The notes under the pieces are model-generated. The model was given only the letters and a program-made list of their open reading frames with translations, made no database searches and was not told where the DNA came from. Both the position numbers and the translations under genes were made by a program. A stretch of 64,000 bases of DNA from Vibrio sp. Of7-15 (GTDB lineage: Bacteria > Pseudomonadota > Gammaproteobacteria > Enterobacterales > Vibrionaceae): assembly GCF_022347565.1 (NCBI RefSeq), contig NZ_JAKRGH010000001.1:496001-560000 (forward strand), given 5' to 3'. Positions within the stretch are counted from its first letter, which is position 1. Each line of letters starts with the position of its first letter. Positions 46,544-54,687 of this stretch are shown piece after piece.

Positions 46544-46942
46544 TTATCGGCGTCTTGGGTGTGGGCGACGTGACGATCTGGCTTTATGGGAAGAAGCCGC
46601 TTTTGCTTGAGATAGTTCGATTGATTCAACGGTGAGTACCATTGGTTCACGTGGAACGATGCCTGTAGCATAAGTTCTCTGGCGAGGTGGTAATTTAAAC
46701 TCTTCTTCACTTGCTCTTGGCATACGTTTGAATCGAGATAAATAAAAATTCTCTAGTTTTTCTCTGGCCCATTCGGTTTTACGAAAGAACTTAAGGCAGC
46801 CTTCTAATGTTGGATTTTTGGTAAAGCAGTGAAAACGCATTGCTGTCCCAAGTATTTCCCAGCCATAAAAGTCGATAAGTTCGGTGAGTAAGGTTTCTAA
46901 TTTAAGGCCGTGTAGTGGGTTATTTTGTTGTTCTTGTGACAT
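46544..46942 (-). CDS. VF530-family DNA-binding-like protein with basic tail
   Basis: A 132-residue protein from the ATG at 46942 (TAGGAATAA upstream). Residues 1-75 match the VF530 (DUF2132) family: NNPLHGLKLETLLTELIDFYGW, then FHCFTKNPTLEGCLKFFRKTEWAREK. That family was described from Vibrio fischeri and has a small helical fold suggested to bind DNA. Typical members are only about 75-80 residues. Here a 55-residue extension rich in Arg, Lys and Ser (KARSSRRPHPRRR at the end) is added, which would favour nucleic acid binding. Function is unknown. Confidence 0.88.
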   Translation of the reverse strand: MSQEQQNNPLHGLKLETLLTELIDFYGWEILGTAMRFHCFTKNPTLEGCLKFFRKTEWAREKLENFYLSRFKRMPRASEEEFKLPPRQRTYATGIVPREPMVLTVESIELSQAKAASSHKARSSRRPHPRRR

Positions 46943-47141
46943 TGTTATTCCTAAAGCTGGTGGAAAGCGCATTCACTGTTAAGTATACCGTTTACTGAGC
47001 GTATTATGAATAGAGTTAATTTTGTATTACGCCACATCGCCATGATTGATGATTTATAAACTGTCATTAGTCAGTTAAAGTGGATAAGTGCATTGGAAAG
47101 AATGGACGAATCAAAAATAAACAAAGGATATTCAAAAGAAA

Positions 47142-48053
47142 ATGTTAAAAAAATCATTGATTACGTTGTCATCAATCACGTTAGCTGTTGCTGCTCTTTA
47201 TGGGGTATACGAAACAGAATTACTCTACAGTAAAAAGGTCGTTACCTTCGATGTGTCGTTAAAAGAGATCTCGGGTATTGAGTTTGACAAAAATAACAAC
47301 TTTTGGGCGATTAACGACGGTGGCGATGATCCTAACTTGTATCAAGTGAATAAAGAAGGAGAGGTGACAAAAGTTATTACGGTCACCAATGCAAAAAATA
47401 TTGACTGGGAAGACATGACACAAAATGATTTTGGCCACTTTTTCTTAGGTGATTTTGGTAATAACGACAATATGCGTAAGTGGCTTACGGTGTACAAAAT
47501 CGAAAACCCCATTGATATTAAAGGGAATACTACCGAAGCAGAAATCATTAAATTTATGTACCCTGAGCAAGAAAGCTACCCGCCAAAGCCGGAAGATAAA
47601 CGCTTTGACCTAGAAGCCTTCATTAATTACAACGACAATTTGTACTTATTCACCAAGAGCCGCACAGCCCCTTTTGATGGAAATACCCACTTATATAAAA
47701 TTGGTGATCATGCTGCGAATTATCAGGCTAAACGTATTAGTCAATTTCATACCTGTACGACTCATGAAAAACTGTGTTGGATAACTTCAGCGGCCATTAG
47801 CCCAGACAGAACCAAGTTAGTGTTACTTGATTCGCAGCGTTTGTGGTTATTTGAAAACTGGCAAGGGGACGATTTCTTTTCTGGTGATGCTTATCAGATT
47901 GATCTGGGCATAATTACTCAAAAAGAAGCCGTTACATTTTATGATGATAATACGGTTGTATTTACTGATGAAGAATTTCAAGGTATAGGGCGAAATGCTT
48001 ATGTCTTGAAATTAGATGAAGTAGAAAAGAAGAAACTAGCGAATGACAGGTGA
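47142..48053 (+). CDS. Membrane-anchored or secreted beta-propeller-like protein
   Basis: A 303-residue protein with an N-terminal hydrophobic segment (LITLSSITLAVAALYGVY), either a signal peptide or an anchor. The rest is rich in beta strands, with repeats of the type ISGIEFDKNNNFWAINDGGD, DWEDMTQNDFGHFFLGDFGNN and ISPDRTKLVLLDSQRLWLF, as in SdiA-regulated/NHL-type propellers. Two Asp-Asn-rich loops could bind calcium. No catalytic signature is seen. It is the first of three same-strand genes, though the 57-nt gap to the HAD gene leaves co-transcription uncertain. Confidence 0.72.
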   Translation: MLKKSLITLSSITLAVAALYGVYETELLYSKKVVTFDVSLKEISGIEFDKNNNFWAINDGGDDPNLYQVNKEGEVTKVITVTNAKNIDWEDMTQNDFGHFFLGDFGNNDNMRKWLTVYKIENPIDIKGNTTEAEIIKFMYPEQESYPPKPEDKRFDLEAFINYNDNLYLFTKSRTAPFDGNTHLYKIGDHAANYQAKRISQFHTCTTHEKLCWITSAAISPDRTKLVLLDSQRLWLFENWQGDDFFSGDAYQIDLGIITQKEAVTFYDDNTVVFTDEEFQGIGRNAYVLKLDEVEKKKLANDR

Positions 48054-48110
48054 TACAATGCGGCATTGTCTAGCGTTGCAACGAGGTTTTTAAACCTTTA
48101 AAAGGAGTTT

Positions 48111-48755
48111 ATGGTGCATTTAGTCATGTTTGATATTGATGGAACATTGATCAAATCTTGTGTTTTCGATGCCGATTGTTTTTGTGAAGCGGTACGGGAT
48201 GTTACAGGGTATGAGCTAAATACTGATTGGGAAAGCTACAACAATATTACCGACACTGGCATTTTGGATGAGTTTATCAGCCAGAAGGGGTTGGAGGATC
48301 AAAGAGAGCACCTGCAACGATCAGTGAAAGAAAAATTTATCCAGTTGGTTGAGTCTCATCTTACTTCATCTCCGGCGCGTGAGATTGAGGGTTCCATTAA
48401 TTTTCTGAAATATTTGCAGTCTAGAGAAGATGTTGAGATCGCAATAGCAACGGGTGGCTGGGAGCAAACGGCCAAAGCCAAACTTAAATCGGCGGGGTTT
48501 GATATTTCGGGTATTGCCTTTGCGTCTAGTACGGATCATTGTCAGCGCGTTGGGGTGATGCAAGTGGCAGAAGCTCGTTGTCAGTATCAAGATTTCGTAT
48601 CAAAAACATACTTTGGTGACGGGGTGTGGGATAAAAAAGCTTGTGAGGATCTTGCGTATAATTTTGTTCTTGTTGGAAATAAATTAACGCACAGTCAGCA
48701 AATTGATCATTTTAAAAATACCCAACAGGCACTGATACACATTGGGATCGAATGA
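48111..48755 (+). CDS. HAD-superfamily hydrolase
   Basis: A 214-residue haloacid-dehalogenase-like hydrolase, probably a phosphatase. Motif I is FDIDGTLI with the nucleophilic Asp, motif II is IAIATGGW, and the acidic motif IV is YFGDGVWD; a helical cap occupies residues 20-90. AAAAGGAG stands just before the ATG. Substrate unknown; the layout is that of the phosphoglycolate-phosphatase/beta-phosphoglucomutase group. Confidence 0.9.
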   Translation: MVHLVMFDIDGTLIKSCVFDADCFCEAVRDVTGYELNTDWESYNNITDTGILDEFISQKGLEDQREHLQRSVKEKFIQLVESHLTSSPAREIEGSINFLKYLQSREDVEIAIATGGWEQTAKAKLKSAGFDISGIAFASSTDHCQRVGVMQVAEARCQYQDFVSKTYFGDGVWDKKACEDLAYNFVLVGNKLTHSQQIDHFKNTQQALIHIGIE

Positions 48756-48797
48756 TGTCATCTAGTGCAATCCCATTAATGAAATAACGGAGCAGGG

Positions 48798-49265
48798 ATG
48801 TCTGAATTTACAGCAAAAGTGCAGTGGAAAAGATCTGAAGAGGAGATCTTCAGCGATAATAAATACAGCCGTGGCCACACATGGGAATTTGATGGTGGAG
48901 TGAAAGTACCAGCCTCATCATCTCCTCACGTGGTGCCATTACCGTATTCAGTTGAAGAGAATGTAGATCCAGAAGAAGCATTTATCGCGACGTTATCAAG
49001 TTGTCATATGCTGGTTTTTCTTTCCATTGCAGCCAAACGAAGGTACGTAATCGAAAGCTATGTTGATAACGCTATTGGTGTATTAGCTGACGATGCAGAT
49101 GGTAAAACGGCAGTGACTAAAGTAGTTCTTCGCCCTAAAGTCACTTTTTCTGGAGAACGTCAACCAAGCCTTCAGCAGCTAGAAAAAATGCATCATCAAT
49201 CTCATCAAAATTGCTTTATTGCTAATTCAGTTAAGACTGAAGTGGTGACTGAAATCATACTCTGA
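48798..49265 (+). CDS. OsmC-family protein
   Basis: A 155-residue OsmC/Ohr-fold protein. OsmC and Ohr reduce organic hydroperoxides through two cysteines; here they are seen in LSSCHMLVFL and HQNCFIAN. The family's ARG-equivalent in the N-terminal beta region (KYSRGHTWEFDGG) is also present. It lies 42 nt after the HAD gene with a GGAGCAGG ribosome site. Its peroxidase activity is inferred from the family. Confidence 0.9.
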   Translation: MSEFTAKVQWKRSEEEIFSDNKYSRGHTWEFDGGVKVPASSSPHVVPLPYSVEENVDPEEAFIATLSSCHMLVFLSIAAKRRYVIESYVDNAIGVLADDADGKTAVTKVVLRPKVTFSGERQPSLQQLEKMHHQSHQNCFIANSVKTEVVTEIIL

Positions 49266-49272
49266 GCTTGTT

Positions 49273-50139
49273 TTATTCTTTTTGCCAAGTCGAAAAATGT
49301 GTTTCGATGGCCTTTATAGCAAGCGTGACCGCGATAGGCACCGAGTGCTGATAAGGGTGTAACGCGTAAACATTAACTTTAGGCAACTCACTGTGTGGCA
49401 GAGCAGCCTTTAAAGTGGGTTGCTCTGCCATAATCATTTCAGGAATAACCCCAATGCCAAATCCGGCTTTAATCAATGCAGCAGTTTGGTTGACACTGTT
49501 GGTTTTATGCTTGGCTTCAAAATGCAGCAAATGTTGTTCACGTGTTTTTTTATGAAAGAGCGTATGTTCAATGTGTTTAGGCTGCCAATGGTTAGCAATA
49601 TATGAGGCTTGGTTCAGTGGTTTGGCGTAATGCAGAGCTTGGCAGAGTACATCTTGAAATGCGCCGAGTCGTTTTTGTTTATAGTTGCTGTCTTTAGATT
49701 CTCCGGCCCTAATCGCCAAATCAATATTGTGATTCATTAGATCGAGCTGAGTGTCTTGGCAGATCAGGTTCAAATGAACTTTGTCATGGCCCGAGAAAGT
49801 GTCCGTTAACGCAGGAATAACGATGGTATCCATTAAAGCGTGTGGGGCGGTGATGGTAAGAGTGCCTGTCGGTTCCGTTTGTTGTTCTAGAATTTCATCC
49901 CATGCTTGCTCAGACAGCGCATGCATTTCGCAGCAGTGTTGATAGAAGCGTTCTCCTGCTGGAGTCAAAGACTGTCGGCGAGTTGTACGTTTTAATAACG
50001 TGGTAGAAAGGTCATCCTCGAGTTGTTTTAGGTGCTGGCTCAATACCGATTTAGATAAGTCTAGTTTTTCTGCGGCTTTAGTAATGGAGCCCGCGTCGAC
50101 AATGTTCATGAACAGAGTCATGTGGCGGAGTTTATTCAT
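49273..50139 (-). CDS. LysR-family transcriptional regulator
   Basis: A 288-residue regulator with an N-terminal winged helix-turn-helix (IVDAGSITKAAEKLDLSKSV, LKQLEDDLSTTLLKRTTRR) and a substrate-binding-like C-terminal domain. The type resembles the CrgA/AaeR-like group, in which LLKRTTRRQSLTPAGE is common. It is divergent from the SnoaL-like gene at 50240, with 100 nt between them, and probably regulates it. It converges with osmC, stop to stop, with an 8-nt gap. Confidence 0.93.
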   Translation of the reverse strand: MNKLRHMTLFMNIVDAGSITKAAEKLDLSKSVLSQHLKQLEDDLSTTLLKRTTRRQSLTPAGERFYQHCCEMHALSEQAWDEILEQQTEPTGTLTITAPHALMDTIVIPALTDTFSGHDKVHLNLICQDTQLDLMNHNIDLAIRAGESKDSNYKQKRLGAFQDVLCQALHYAKPLNQASYIANHWQPKHIEHTLFHKKTREQHLLHFEAKHKTNSVNQTAALIKAGFGIGVIPEMIMAEQPTLKAALPHSELPKVNVYALHPYQHSVPIAVTLAIKAIETHFSTWQKE

Positions 50140-50239
50140 ATTGTTTGGTTTAATTAAACAGTCAGTTCTTTTTAGTTTGTTTTTCTTTGTTAATTATAAA
50201 TCTAAACTCTTTCTCGTTCACTTAATAAGGAAGATAAAC

Positions 50240-50611
50240 ATGACTCAACACGTTCTAGATGTATGTAAAGCCGGAATTTCAGCATGGCAGCAGGCTTTTA
50301 ATAGCCAAAACGCGCAGGGGTGTGCTGAGCAATACGCCGAAGGTACGGTAATGGTGGCAAAGCCATTTGGTACTTTCGAAGGCCGTGAGCAGATTCAAGC
50401 TTTTTGGCAGAACTTAATGGATCAAGGTTTTAACGATGTTCAATACAGTGAAACCGAGTGGCAGCCAGAAGGAGAGGATGGTTACATCTTGACTTCTAAA
50501 TGGACAATGAATAAAGCGTTTGGTGTGGTTCATAAAGAGCACTGGAAGATTCAGCCAGACGGTAAAGCGCGTTTAGTGTACGACGAATTTGAAGCGCAAG
50601 GTGAGCGATAA
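50240..50611 (+). CDS. SnoaL/NTF2-like protein
   Basis: A 123-residue alpha+beta cone protein, with ISAWQQAFNSQNAQGCAEQYAEGTVM at the start, FGTFEGREQIQAFWQNL in the middle and a strand-rich end. This pattern is that of SnoaL-like/ketosteroid-isomerase-like proteins, whose reactions vary. An AAGGAAGA ribosome site precedes the ATG at 50240; longer versions of the frame overlap the LysR gene and are not credible. It is probably controlled by the divergent LysR. Confidence 0.87.
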   Translation: MTQHVLDVCKAGISAWQQAFNSQNAQGCAEQYAEGTVMVAKPFGTFEGREQIQAFWQNLMDQGFNDVQYSETEWQPEGEDGYILTSKWTMNKAFGVVHKEHWKIQPDGKARLVYDEFEAQGER

Positions 50612-50996
50612 CAGCAGCAACACCCATAAATATAATTAATTGATGTAGCGAGCTAAATATCATGTTTAGCTCGTTTTTTGTTTCTAGGTTATTCCTTTAA
50701 ATGTAGTCGTTTATATTCGACCTCATACATCCGATAGTGAGTTACGAGTAGATAGTGCAATTTGTTTTTTACTTATATCGTAACTCACAATTGGACAAAA
50801 TGAGTTAGATAGCATGCTAAATTAGCAACTATCAGATAATTGAAAGTGGTCAATAAATACAAGAAGTCATAAAGGTTTATTTAGGTTTAAAGAATCTCTT
50901 CAAACGAGGCTTTGGTACAATCCTTGTGCCCAAACTCAAGGCCCTCAAAGGAACTGATTAGTAAAGTCAGAGCCGTAAAGGTTACCTTCAATATAG
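50612..50996. other. 385-nt intergenic region
   Basis: It holds the terminator at 50649-50680. The rest, up to the convergent DUF1176 gene, has no credible ORF. Confidence 0.5.
50649..50680 (+). terminator. Terminator after the SnoaL-like gene
   Basis: Stem CGAGCTAAA / TTTAGCTCG with a 7-nt loop, then TTTTTTG. Confidence 0.88.
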
Positions 50997-52028
50997 TTAT
51001 TTATTCAAATCTTGTGCGAAAACCACTTCGCTCACCCAGGTAGGCATTGGGTCAATACCACCAGCTGCAATACCACGGCACAAACCTGTGTTACTGTCGC
51101 TCGAACGAACCATTTTTTGGCCATCAAACAACCAGCTTTCAAAGTTCCAGCAATCCCCCAATCCCCGGTCTTTGTGAGCTGAGGAAATCATGCCGTCAGA
51201 ATAGTCATTACCGGAGATGTTAAGGTGTTTAGGCAGAGCATCGTCACCTTCACCCAACAACCAATAATTTGAACCATAGTTATAAGCCGCCATCCAACAG
51301 GGCGCTTCAATCAATGATTGTCCGTTATTAAGCTTTGCAATGGAAATGGAAGGCGCTTCTTCAAACAGCATATGGCACTCAGCACTGTCTTCCACAACCT
51401 GATAACTAGCACGCAGTTGTGGTAATAATCTGCCATACAAGGCGGACCCTGGTTCAATCGATTTCATCATTGCATCGCCGCCGACATTCACCAGTTTGGG
51501 GGCAGCAGCAGCAGGATTTACCTTAGACTCATCCCCCTGACCTTTTGTGACAATGGCAAATGGAGTGTTCAGGCGACCCTGATATTCATCCATTCTACGA
51601 AACACTGCACTGGCACCACTGCCAGACAGTACCCAGTTGGATTTACCATCACCAATTTCGATAAGTGCATCTTTGGTCACTACATCGAGAATGGCCTGAA
51701 TCTGCATAGCAGTCAGGACATCATGCTTTATCGGGCCCAACTCCTGAGAGTTGATATATAGATTGTTCTGCTCAGGCCAATGATCGAAATTAGATTCGTC
51801 CCCCAGAAACACTTTGGCCGTTACTGGCGTTGCAGGTCCCGCTTCACGGGTAAACATCACAGCAACTGGGTTCAGGTTGCTAATATCTGAATAGCCAGCT
51901 GCCCGGCAGGTGCCTGTATTATCACAAGCTAGATACCAATCTTTATGTTGAAAACTCTCTCCCTCAAAAGCGTTTGCAGAAAAAACTACTAAACCCAATG
52001 AGTATATGGCACGGCGAATATAGAGCAT
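50997..52028 (-). CDS. Exported DUF1176-family protein
   Basis: A 343-residue protein with a signal peptide (AIYSLGLVVFSANAF). The mature part begins with HKDWYLACDNTGTCRAAGY, the signature of DUF1176 proteins, and continues with the family's SGSGASAVFRRMDEYQGR and the cysteine-containing C-terminal region (LIEAPCWMAAYNYGSNYW). Four to six cysteines suggest disulfides in the periplasm. Function is not established for the family. Base composition looks a little more GC-rich than the flanks, which are AT-rich and gene-free, so transfer into the locus is possible. Confidence 0.85.
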   Translation of the reverse strand: MLYIRRAIYSLGLVVFSANAFEGESFQHKDWYLACDNTGTCRAAGYSDISNLNPVAVMFTREAGPATPVTAKVFLGDESNFDHWPEQNNLYINSQELGPIKHDVLTAMQIQAILDVVTKDALIEIGDGKSNWVLSGSGASAVFRRMDEYQGRLNTPFAIVTKGQGDESKVNPAAAAPKLVNVGGDAMMKSIEPGSALYGRLLPQLRASYQVVEDSAECHMLFEEAPSISIAKLNNGQSLIEAPCWMAAYNYGSNYWLLGEGDDALPKHLNISGNDYSDGMISSAHKDRGLGDCWNFESWLFDGQKMVRSSDSNTGLCRGIAAGGIDPMPTWVSEVVFAQDLNK

Positions 52029-52521
52029 TAGCTTATTTCCTTAATACAATCTTCATGATTCAGTCAGTGAGCTTTGTTTTTGCTCTTTTTTACCAGTATT
52101 AAAAATACAGTATCCCTATGACTATCAGGTAAATTTCACTCCTCGAGCGTGACGTACTTTACCAAATTTAACTCATGTTAGAAGGGGGCTGTTGATAATA
52201 ATGGCAGCATTCAGAACCTCATGCAGAACATACTACTACAGCTTCCACACTAAAGAGTCGATTCATAAAAACAAGGCGTCCCTTTTAGTTGGAAATAGTT
52301 GGGCTAATGGCAACCAATTTTATATTGATAAAGCTAACTAAAAGAAAATGGGCAAAAGCAATTAAGCTTGTACTGAGGGTAGGCTTATGATCAAATCGAA
52401 TAGCGCTACCTAAAGTGTGACGAGAATTTAAAATAGTAAGAGGTATCGTTTTCTTATGTTCATTATTGGTTTAAGTTTTCTTTGATCTTATATCAGTAAC
52501 GTGGTTTTAAAGAGGTAGCGT
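52029..52521. other. 493-nt intergenic region
   Basis: Between two divergent genes. I see no credible ORF, strong hairpin or repeat; it presumably holds both promoters. Confidence 0.45.
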
Positions 52522-53382
52522 GTGGAGAAAGTATATGTAGTTGTTGATTTTCTTCTGACTCATAAGGTTATTTTTAGTGCTTTAATTATCAGCGTCATAC
52601 TCACAATCAGGCGATTTACTTTATCTAAGATCCGCGGTGATATTCCTTTTGTATCGGAAGATCAGCGAAAATGGATGTCACGAACTAAGAATGGTGCTTT
52701 TACTGTCATTGTTCTCACCTTGTTTATTCTTTGGAAATCAGAAATCAGTGAATTTGCACTGTCAGTGACGGCCATTGCAGTAGCGATAGTTGTGGCATCC
52801 AAAGAAATTATTTTGTGTTTCACGGGCTCTATTCAGCGTGCAAGTTCTCGTTCTTTTCGTATTGGAGATTGGATAGAAGTGGGCACGCTTTGCGGAGAAG
52901 TGATTGAGCACAACCTGATGGCTACCGTAATTCAAGAAATTGATCTTCACCATGGTCAATACCATTACACGGGTAAAACAGCAACCTTGCCTAACAGTAT
53001 GTTTTTTACGTACCCGGTAAAAAACTTAAACTTTATGAAACGATACGTTTATCATAATTTTGTTATTACTGTGAAAGAGTTTGTGAACCTGTACCCGCTA
53101 CTCCCTTCTTTGTCTGATCGTATTGAAGAACACTGTGAAGATTTTATCGATGTGGCTCGTCGCTATAACTATGTGATTGAAAAGCACGCTGGAGTCGATT
53201 TACCAGGGCCAGAGCCTCATATACATATCACAAGTGCGACAACAGGGGAGCAAATTGTCCACTTTATGATTTTTTGTCCTACAGACCGGGCTTCTCACTT
53301 GGAGCAACAAATTAGGCAGGAATTCATGGTTGCTTATCATAGCCATTATGGAGAGAAAAAAAGCGATACAGCCTTGGATTAA
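52522..53382 (+). CDS. MscS-type mechanosensitive channel family protein
   Basis: A 286-residue protein with a GTG start behind an AAAGAGGT site. Three hydrophobic segments (VIFSALIISVILTI; FTVIVLTLFILW; a pore-like helix ALSVTAIAVAIVVASKEIIL) precede the beta domain with FRIGDWIEVGTLCGEV and TLPNSMFFTYPVKN, features of the MscS channel core. The usual glycine-rich pore helix is less marked than in the second MscS-like protein at 59100. The C-terminal domain is about 130 residues. A role in osmotic down-shock is inferred from family. Confidence 0.85.
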   Translation: MEKVYVVVDFLLTHKVIFSALIISVILTIRRFTLSKIRGDIPFVSEDQRKWMSRTKNGAFTVIVLTLFILWKSEISEFALSVTAIAVAIVVASKEIILCFTGSIQRASSRSFRIGDWIEVGTLCGEVIEHNLMATVIQEIDLHHGQYHYTGKTATLPNSMFFTYPVKNLNFMKRYVYHNFVITVKEFVNLYPLLPSLSDRIEEHCEDFIDVARRYNYVIEKHAGVDLPGPEPHIHITSATTGEQIVHFMIFCPTDRASHLEQQIRQEFMVAYHSHYGEKKSDTALD

Positions 53383-53864
53383 TGTTGAGTTTTTTATTTA
53401 TTCGTAATTAAAGGGGAACGATATTCTATTTGCTAGTTTAATTATTGTAATAAATCAAGTTTTCGACTATTAAAAATAGATTCAATATTAATTTGTGTAA
53501 TTTATAGATTTGTTTTTCTTTGATTTGCTAGGTGAATGTCATAAAAGATCGATCTTATGATACTAATTTTGTATCAATGCTTGGAATAATAGGCATCTAC
53601 TGCTTTATTATTAGTCAGTTATTTATATTAACATTATCGTCAGCTTTTGTTTTATTTCCCTTTTTTAATTAAGGTTTATGTATCCGCTTTATTTATAAAG
53701 AAAAGAGGATAGATAATTAAGTTAATAAAACCTTTTAAATTTAAAATATATTTTTTGTAATTGACTGTTTATTGAAGGGGAGTAGACGGAAGCCGTGCTG
53801 TTGAATTATGACGCTTTTAACCATTAAGAAATAGTACCGTATCTAGAAAAACAAGGAATAAACT
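53383..53864. other. 482-nt AT-rich intergenic region
   Basis: Very AT-rich, with many short A and T runs. No ORF with a ribosome site and no strong hairpin. It may hold an upstream regulatory region for the orphan gene at 53865. Confidence 0.45.
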
Positions 53865-54470
53865 ATGCGATTATCGATACCTGATGCTAGGGAAGCTCAC
53901 CGAGATAACGGAGGGCCATTAATGGGGCACACAGCCTATTCAATTTATCGTCTTTTATCCCGAGATGAGCATCATTTTCAAGCAAACCGAAAAAAGTATT
54001 TGCAAGTGATTAATGATATTCGCTTACTTTATTATCGTGCCTCTGGACAGCGAGAGGGGGGAGCCGAAGTCTTTAAAGGCGGGCAGGTAATGCTTGCAGA
54101 TAACAAAATGTTCTACCGTTATTGGAGAAGTTTAATACAAAGCGGTCATGTTGATGGTGGCTCTCGTGATGGTATGTCTTCGCACAATAGTGTTGATGAG
54201 CAGTTTGAAGTTCTGTTTCCAAATCGCTGGGGGAATGTACTATTCGGCACTCGAAATGGCGGTACTTGGTTTCAAACGGAAGCGTATGGTTTTACAGCCC
54301 CAATAAGTACATGGGGCGGGTTTAAAGACACCATTGGTCACGTAAGTACTACCGTTCAGTATGGTTTAAGTGGTATGAGCCGACAGGTAGGGACGTGTGG
54401 TTATTCCCCACATACAGAAGCAAGGCCTTTACGATTACAGGCACACCGAGTACCCGATGAGCCAACCTAA
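53865..54470 (+). CDS. Hypothetical protein, no recognised family
   Basis: A 201-residue soluble protein without signal peptide or membrane segment. It starts MRLSIPDAREAHRDNGGPL behind an AAGGAATAA site. Notable parts are a basic helix-rich first third, a Gly/Asn-rich middle (FGTRNGGTWFQTEAYG) and SMR-like small-residue turns with WGGFKDTIGHVS. I do not recognise it. It stands alone between an AT-rich spacer and a clear terminator, and has a normal ribosome site, so it is probably a real expressed gene. It is a candidate for a lineage-specific gene. Confidence 0.7.
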   Translation: MRLSIPDAREAHRDNGGPLMGHTAYSIYRLLSRDEHHFQANRKKYLQVINDIRLLYYRASGQREGGAEVFKGGQVMLADNKMFYRYWRSLIQSGHVDGGSRDGMSSHNSVDEQFEVLFPNRWGNVLFGTRNGGTWFQTEAYGFTAPISTWGGFKDTIGHVSTTVQYGLSGMSRQVGTCGYSPHTEARPLRLQAHRVPDEPT

Positions 54471-54506
54471 AGAAATCTTCAATTAATTGATTCTATTAGA
54501 TAAATG

Positions 54507-54542
54507 AAGCCGTGATTTAACATAGATGATCGCGGCTTTTTT
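54507..54542 (+). terminator. Terminator after the orphan gene
   Basis: Stem AAGCCGTGAT / ATCGCGGCTT (one wobble) with a 12-nt loop, then TTTTTAT. Confidence 0.85.
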
Positions 54543-54609
54543 ATGGGTATTTACCTATTAATGCACTATAATTTTATTTAAAAGTGATAAATAAATAATA
54601 ATTTAAGTG

Positions 54610-54664
54610 TAAAAATAAACTTAGCCTCATAAAAACATATCTAATGTATGTATTTATGAGGCTA
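54610..54664 (-). terminator. Terminator of the chemotaxis receptor gene
   Basis: Perfect 12-bp arms TAGCCTCATAAA (54622-54633) and TTTATGAGGCTA (54653-54664). On the minus strand it is followed by a T-rich GTTTATTTTTAC. It sits about 25 nt after the receptor's stop. Confidence 0.82.
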
Positions 54665-54687
54665 GGAAGCAGTTTATGTAAATAATT

